Below are positions 6,361 through 7,979 of a stretch of DNA of 7,979 bases, piece by piece. Source of the stretch: Dehalococcoidia bacterium (GTDB taxonomy: Bacteria > Chloroflexota > Dehalococcoidia > GIF9 > UBA5629). The translations under genes and the position numbers were made by a program. Every line of letters begins with the position of its first letter. Position 1 is the stretch's first letter. The stretch covers positions 1-7,979 of the forward strand of contig DTZC01000009.1 of assembly GCA_012961565.1 (NCBI GenBank). The letters are read 5' to 3'. The notes beneath the pieces are model-generated. The model was given only the letters and a program-made list of their open reading frames with translations, ran no database searches and was not told where the DNA came from.

Positions 6361-7758
6361 ATGGCTGAGACCAAACCGTCCCCACAGGGTATGGTGACCT
6401 CCGGCGAAGCGAGGCTTGAGCGCTCAATGACACTGCTAGGCGGAATAGCTCTTGTTGCCGGTGCCATTATAGGCATGGGTATCTACGCTTTGATAGCAGG
6501 CATTGGGGCATATGCCGGAAATGCCACATGGCTAGCATTCACATTAGCAATGGTTATTTCGATGCTTGGTATTACACCTCTCATCCACGTTGCTAGTGCT
6601 ATTCCTCGTGCTGGTGCTGGCTATATTTACACCAGCCGATTGCTCAATCCGCTAGTGGGCACCGTAGCGTCCTACTGGGCTATCCTAGGCGGAGCTTGCA
6701 CTACTGTATTTGTTTCCCTAGGGTTAGCTGGATATATCGCAGCTCACCTACCTTGGAACATACCAATCCAAGTTTTGGCAATCATCCTGCCAGCTTTATT
6801 TTTTGTCCTATACCTGTTTCGTTTAAGACTGGCAACATGGGTGCAAATCTTGTTTGTGGCTCAGCTCATCACTGCTTTGCTCATCTACGGGATTGTCGGT
6901 TCACTCAGTAATCCCTTGCATTTTAGCCTCTCATCGCCACAAGGAGCCGGTGGACTCATTATGGCTACCGTTCTTTGCTATAGCGCGTGGATAGGCTTCC
7001 AGGTAATAGGCGAAACAGGCGAAGAAATGAAGAACTCGCGCAGAAATATTCCACTGGCACTCACAATTGGCGGATTGGTCGTGCTGGTCATCTATATTCT
7101 TGTTGGTACTACATTCATTGGTTCTGTACCTTACGATTTCGAAGCTATAAAGTGTATGACAGCCCCCCTATTGGACACAGGAGCCAGTTTTCTTCCTAGG
7201 TTCTGGGTTATCTTCCTAGGTATAGGAGCCCTCAGCGCAGGATTGACTTCATTTAACGCAGCCGCAATAGCCTTACCACGCGAACTCTATGCCCAAGCTC
7301 GTGATGGCATAGCACCTATGTTCATTGGTAAGGTAAATGAACGCACCCGTTCCCCATTGAACGCTGTAGGAATATATTTCATGTTCGTGATATTTCTGCT
7401 TTCAATTGGCTTAGATATCAATTTCTACGCTGTGATGGCTGCAGTCGGGATTCTCATGATGACTGTAACAGTCTCGATAGCTGCTATAAAACTCCCCAGC
7501 AAGTTTCCTGACCGCTACGACAAAGCCTACTTTAAACTCTCAAAGCCTTGGTTGACCACTGCTTCTATCCTTTCAGTCTTGTCATGTTCGCTGTTTATCT
7601 TTCTTGTATTGTCAGAAGCCCCTGTCGTTGGTTTGGCATATATTGGCTGGACAGCTCTGGTTGTTGTATATCACCTGCTACGTACCCGCTGGCTCGAAAG
7701 TCAAGGCTTCAACTTAAAGGACAGAATCAGACAGATACCCGGTTTTGACGAAGACTAA
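6361..7758 (+). CDS. APC-superfamily amino acid permease
   Basis: 465-aa inner-membrane secondary transporter, probably importing an amino acid or related amine by H+ or Na+ symport, or by exchange. About 12 hydrophobic segments can be read, near residues 24-48, 54-80, 98-128, 133-153, 156-180, 197-217, 232-253, 278-303, 333-352, 354-376, 397-417 and 421-440. The TM1 unwound binding motif GAIIGMGIY (34-42) is typical of the APC fold. The TM6 region GFQVIGETGEEMKNSRRNIP (212-231) matches the family block, as does the TM8-9 loop RELYAQARDGIAP (307-319). There is no signal peptide; the first 20 residues are a cytoplasmic tail. GCAAGGG (6348-6354) lies 6 nt before ATG 6361 and supports this start over M11. 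The substrate cannot be assigned. ridA lies upstream, and a small frameshifted gene begins 10 nt downstream. Confidence 0.92.
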   Translation: MAETKPSPQGMVTSGEARLERSMTLLGGIALVAGAIIGMGIYALIAGIGAYAGNATWLAFTLAMVISMLGITPLIHVASAIPRAGAGYIYTSRLLNPLVGTVASYWAILGGACTTVFVSLGLAGYIAAHLPWNIPIQVLAIILPALFFVLYLFRLRLATWVQILFVAQLITALLIYGIVGSLSNPLHFSLSSPQGAGGLIMATVLCYSAWIGFQVIGETGEEMKNSRRNIPLALTIGGLVVLVIYILVGTTFIGSVPYDFEAIKCMTAPLLDTGASFLPRFWVIFLGIGALSAGLTSFNAAAIALPRELYAQARDGIAPMFIGKVNERTRSPLNAVGIYFMFVIFLLSIGLDINFYAVMAAVGILMMTVTVSIAAIKLPSKFPDRYDKAYFKLSKPWLTTASILSVLSCSLFIFLVLSEAPVVGLAYIGWTALVVVYHLLRTRWLESQGFNLKDRIRQIPGFDED

Positions 7759-7768
7759 AGGGCAGCAG

Positions 7769-7979
7769 ATGAGAGTTTCGTCAAAAGTTTTAGGTGGATA
7801 GACTGTAGTAAGGTATGCCTACCCCATGACTCAATTTCTGCTTGTCCCAGATGCAGCAACGAAGGGAGATTAGAGCTCCTTGACCCGGTTTATCGTTATG
7901 ACCTGATTGATGAGAAAATAAACAGGAGCACTTTAAAAGACATCAGAGACCTCCACAGTCAGCATAGCTGTTCCGATAA
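7769..7979 (+). pseudogene. Small Cys-rich, zinc-ribbon-like gene, apparently frameshifted and cut by the window end
   Basis: AAAGGG (7757-7762) lies 6 nt before ATG 7769, 10 nt past the permease stop, an excellent start. That frame reads MRVSSKVLGG and stops at TAG 7799-7801. The frame one base back stays open to the window end and is clearly protein-like: FRWIDCSKVCLPHDSISACP, then RCSNEGRLELLDPVYRYDL. Adding one base in the AAAAGTTTT stretch (7783-7791) joins them into MRVSSKVFRWIDCSKVC... The cysteines form CxxxC (codons 7804 and 7816) and CPRC (7843 to 7854), a zinc-ribbon-like pattern, and another Cys sits at 7969. No ATG, GTG or TTG occurs in the second frame, so it needs the upstream start. 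I do not recognise the family. It may be a recent pseudogene, a sequencing error in a homopolymer, or a real gene recoded by frameshifting. Confidence 0.45.

Noticed and set aside
7191..7221. Direct repeat TCTTCCTAGGT (7191-7201 and 7211-7221)
   Set aside because: Lies inside a permease membrane segment in two different codon phases; a chance match in coding sequence.
7756..7979. Stop-codon read-through of the permease into the in-frame open stretch that follows
   Set aside because: The permease is already full length, and a good ribosome site plus ATG at 7769 explains the downstream sequence better as a separate frameshifted gene.

Overview
This is an ordinary bacterial chromosomal window of mostly single-copy metabolic and housekeeping genes, all on the + strand. 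The MiaB-like protein closely resembles, from memory, MiaB proteins of Dehalococcoidia (Chloroflexota): it has the YYIWTIGCQMNKAES start, QGCNNFCSYC, GRGYT and HVAAFSPRPGT blocks. Together with the family III CoA-transferase, the SDR enzyme and a base composition that looks near 50% G+C, this suggests an uncultured Dehalococcoidia-type bacterium. That assignment is an inference; no search was run.

Layout. The 3' part of a tRNA-Ser(GCT) lies at the left edge (1-71). A spacer with a weak hairpin follows, then a CaiB/BaiF-type CoA-transferase (296-1507). A 203-nt spacer carries a long composite stem-loop with a GGAGG in its apical loop, and a candidate promoter. Next is a tight three-gene cluster: an SDR oxidoreductase (1711-2481), a MiaB-type tRNA methylthiotransferase (2481-3797, TAATG overlap) and L-aspartate oxidase NadB (3816-5363, 18-nt gap). 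A hairpin plus T-run terminator closes it. The 412-nt gap 5364-5775 holds what looks like a frameshifted remnant on the minus strand and an extended -10 promoter. RidA (5776-6153) and an APC-family amino acid permease (6361-7758) follow. The right edge carries the start of a small Cys-rich, zinc-ribbon-like gene, well placed behind the permease but apparently frameshifted.

How the genes may work together. NadB makes iminoaspartate for NAD synthesis, and MiaB modifies tRNA A37 using radical SAM chemistry. The CoA-transferase and SDR fit acyl-CoA or organic-acid catabolism of unknown substrate. RidA removes reactive enamine/imine intermediates of amino-acid metabolism, which suits its position beside an amino-acid permease. 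No defence system, CRISPR array, transposase, integrase or clearly new multi-gene system is visible. The points most worth a second look are the two apparently frameshifted small genes, at 5469-5700 (minus) and 7769-7979 (plus), and the structured spacer at 1563-1606.
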